From: Brevundimonas sp.
Lineage (GTDB): Bacteria; Pseudomonadota; Alphaproteobacteria; Caulobacterales; Caulobacteraceae
Direction: 5' to 3'
Length of the DNA: 5,772 bases
Assembly (NCBI GenBank): GCA_015234495.1
Contig: JADGMZ010000087.1
Coordinates: 1-5,772, forward strand
The notes beneath the pieces were generated by a model. The model saw nothing but the letters and a program-made list of their open reading frames with translations, did no database searches and had not been told where the DNA came from. Position numbers and translations under genes: made by a program. Positions 4,990 through 5,772 of this stretch are shown here, piece by piece. How positions within the stretch are numbered: position 1 is the first letter of the stretch; the number at the start of each line of letters is the position of its first letter.

Positions 4990-5466
4990 ATGCGACTGTC
5001 GACCAAGGGACGATACGCCGTGATGGCGATGGCCGATCTGGCCAAGAACGGACGCACCGAGACCGGTCTGCGGGCCGTGTCTCTGGCCGAGATCGCGGCG
5101 CGCCAGGAAATCTCGCTGAGCTATCTGGAGCAGCTGTTTGCGCGGCTACGCAAGAGCGGACTGGTGCAGAGCGTGCGCGGCCCGGGCGGCGGCTATCGCC
5201 TGGCCAAGGGCGCGGCCGAGACGGTGGTGGCCGAGATCGTGCTGGCCGTGGACGAGCCGATCCGGGCGACCCGCTGCGTGGCGCATTCCTCGCCCAAGGG
5301 CTGCATGATGGGCGGCGAACGCTGCATCACCCACAATCTCTGGGAAGACCTGGGGGCCGAGATCCACGCCTATCTGGCCGGGGTGTCGCTGGAGGATGTG
5401 GTCCTGAACCGCACCGGCGCGCGGCGGCGGATGACCCCGCCTGCCGCCATGGAGGCGGCGGCGTGA
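4990..5466 (+). CDS. iscR: Rrf2-family Fe-S cluster-sensing regulator, IscR-like
   Basis: At 158 aa this has the IscR length. The N-terminal winged helix-turn-helix begins MRLSTKGRYAVMAMADLA. Its recognition region ISLSYLEQLFARLRKSGLV (41-59) and wing SVRGPGGGYRLA (61-72) are almost identical to E. coli IscR. E47 corresponds to E43, the residue that tunes site choice in that protein. The cluster ligands are visible as C96, C105, C112 and H115 (ending GERCITH), with the C-x-x-H ending kept. The first two spacings are wider than E. coli's C92/C98/C104. The protein should bind a [2Fe-2S] cluster and repress its own Fe-S assembly operon when clusters are plentiful (known for the family). The start is fixed by family alignment; ATG 4990 has no clear ribosome binding site. 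The stop at 5464-5466 overlaps the next start, which makes it the lead gene of the operon. Confidence 0.92.
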   Translation: MRLSTKGRYAVMAMADLAKNGRTETGLRAVSLAEIAARQEISLSYLEQLFARLRKSGLVQSVRGPGGGYRLAKGAAETVVAEIVLAVDEPIRATRCVAHSSPKGCMMGGERCITHNLWEDLGAEIHAYLAGVSLEDVVLNRTGARRRMTPPAAMEAAA

Positions 5467-5772
5467 GCGTCTATCTGGATTACAACGCCTCGGGCCTGGT
5501 GCGGCCCGAAGTCCGCGAGGCCATGGCCGGGACCCTGGCCGACGGCGGCAATCCCAATGCGGTGCACGCGGCGGGACGGCGGGCGCGGGCGCGGATCGAG
5601 AACGCCCGGGCCCGGGTGGCCGATCTGGTCGGCGCCGATCCGACGGCGATCATCTTCTCCTCGGGCGGGACCGAGTCCAACGCCCAGGGCGTGGCCAGCG
5701 GCCTGGCGGCGGGCTGCGAGCGGGTGATCGTCTCGGCGACCGAGCATCCCTGCGTGGCCGAGGCGGCGGCGG
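5463..5772 (+). CDS. Cysteine desulfurase, group I (IscS/NifS-like), N-terminal part, cut by right edge
   Basis: A PLP enzyme that takes sulfur from L-cysteine for Fe-S cluster assembly. About 103 residues are visible: YLDYNASGLVRPEV near the N-terminus, then GNPNAVHAAGRRAR, FSSGGTESNAQG (the PLP-phosphate-binding loop) and SATEHPCV. The His of that last motif is the one that stacks on PLP. The YLDYNA opening and GNPNAVH motif point to group I (IscS/NifS) rather than group II SufS. The PLP lysine and the catalytic cysteine loop lie beyond the edge. The start is GTG at 5463-5465, with a textbook GGAGG at 5451-5455 and a 7-nt spacer. The GTG overlaps the TGA of iscR (GTGA), so the two genes are translationally coupled. 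sufB/C/D-type genes are expected downstream but are not in the window. Confidence 0.92.
   Translation, partial: MSVYLDYNASGLVRPEVREAMAGTLADGGNPNAVHAAGRRARARIENARARVADLVGADPTAIIFSSGGTESNAQGVASGLAAGCERVIVSATEHPCVAEAAA

Noticed and set aside
5370..5747. Minus-strand frame opposite the iscR/desulfurase junction
   Set aside because: The plus strand holds two motif-rich coupled genes here. The minus product is Arg/Gly/His-rich shadow sequence.

Overview
The window is GC-rich chromosomal DNA from an alphaproteobacterium, most likely of the Caulobacterales (Brevundimonas/Caulobacter-like). The reasons are the strong G/C wobble bias, the alphaproteobacterial style of TyrS and of the IscR-type regulator that heads a suf-type cluster, a CtrA-like TTTA-N7-TTAA box, and clustered GANTC (CcrM-type) sites. 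The assignment to order is inference. I see no prophage, insertion sequence, CRISPR array, tRNA or rRNA.

Layout, left to right. Positions 1-120 (minus) hold the N-terminus of a gene that runs off the left edge, possibly an M23-type cell-wall peptidase. Positions 121-354 are non-coding and carry its likely control region: a CtrA-like box, three GANTC sites and a small nested hairpin. Next come two minus-strand genes, bcp (1-Cys peroxiredoxin, 355-822) and tyrS (tyrosyl-tRNA synthetase, 972-2231). A 29-bp perfect inverted repeat (831-967) separates them.

Divergent from tyrS is a two-gene plus-strand operon: a DOMON-like protein (2283-2819) overlapping by ATGA with a DUF1343/NamZ-like protein (2816-4018). 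This pair is the least understood part of the window. The second gene belongs to the family of exo-beta-N-acetylmuramidases, but it lacks a visible signal peptide and has Gln where the secreted family has a Glu in its PEHG motif. A second copy of the paired repeat (4030-4162, 31-bp arms) fills the gap to the next, convergent gene.

That gene is a small alpha/beta-hydrolase-fold protein (4177-4827, minus) in which the nucleophile-elbow Ser is replaced by Gln. It is divergent from an iscR-like Rrf2 regulator (4990-5466). The spacer between them holds an IscR type-1-like half-site and a 15-bp palindrome over a probable promoter. The regulator overlaps the start of a group I cysteine desulfurase (from 5463, cut by the right edge), so the right end is the beginning of an autoregulated Fe-S cluster assembly (suf/isc) operon.

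The window is mostly housekeeping. The points most worth a second look are the DOMON/NamZ-like pair, the Gln-for-Ser hydrolase, and the two paired hairpin repeats, whose stems differ by a compensatory base-pair swap and one of which runs into the bcp ribosome binding site.
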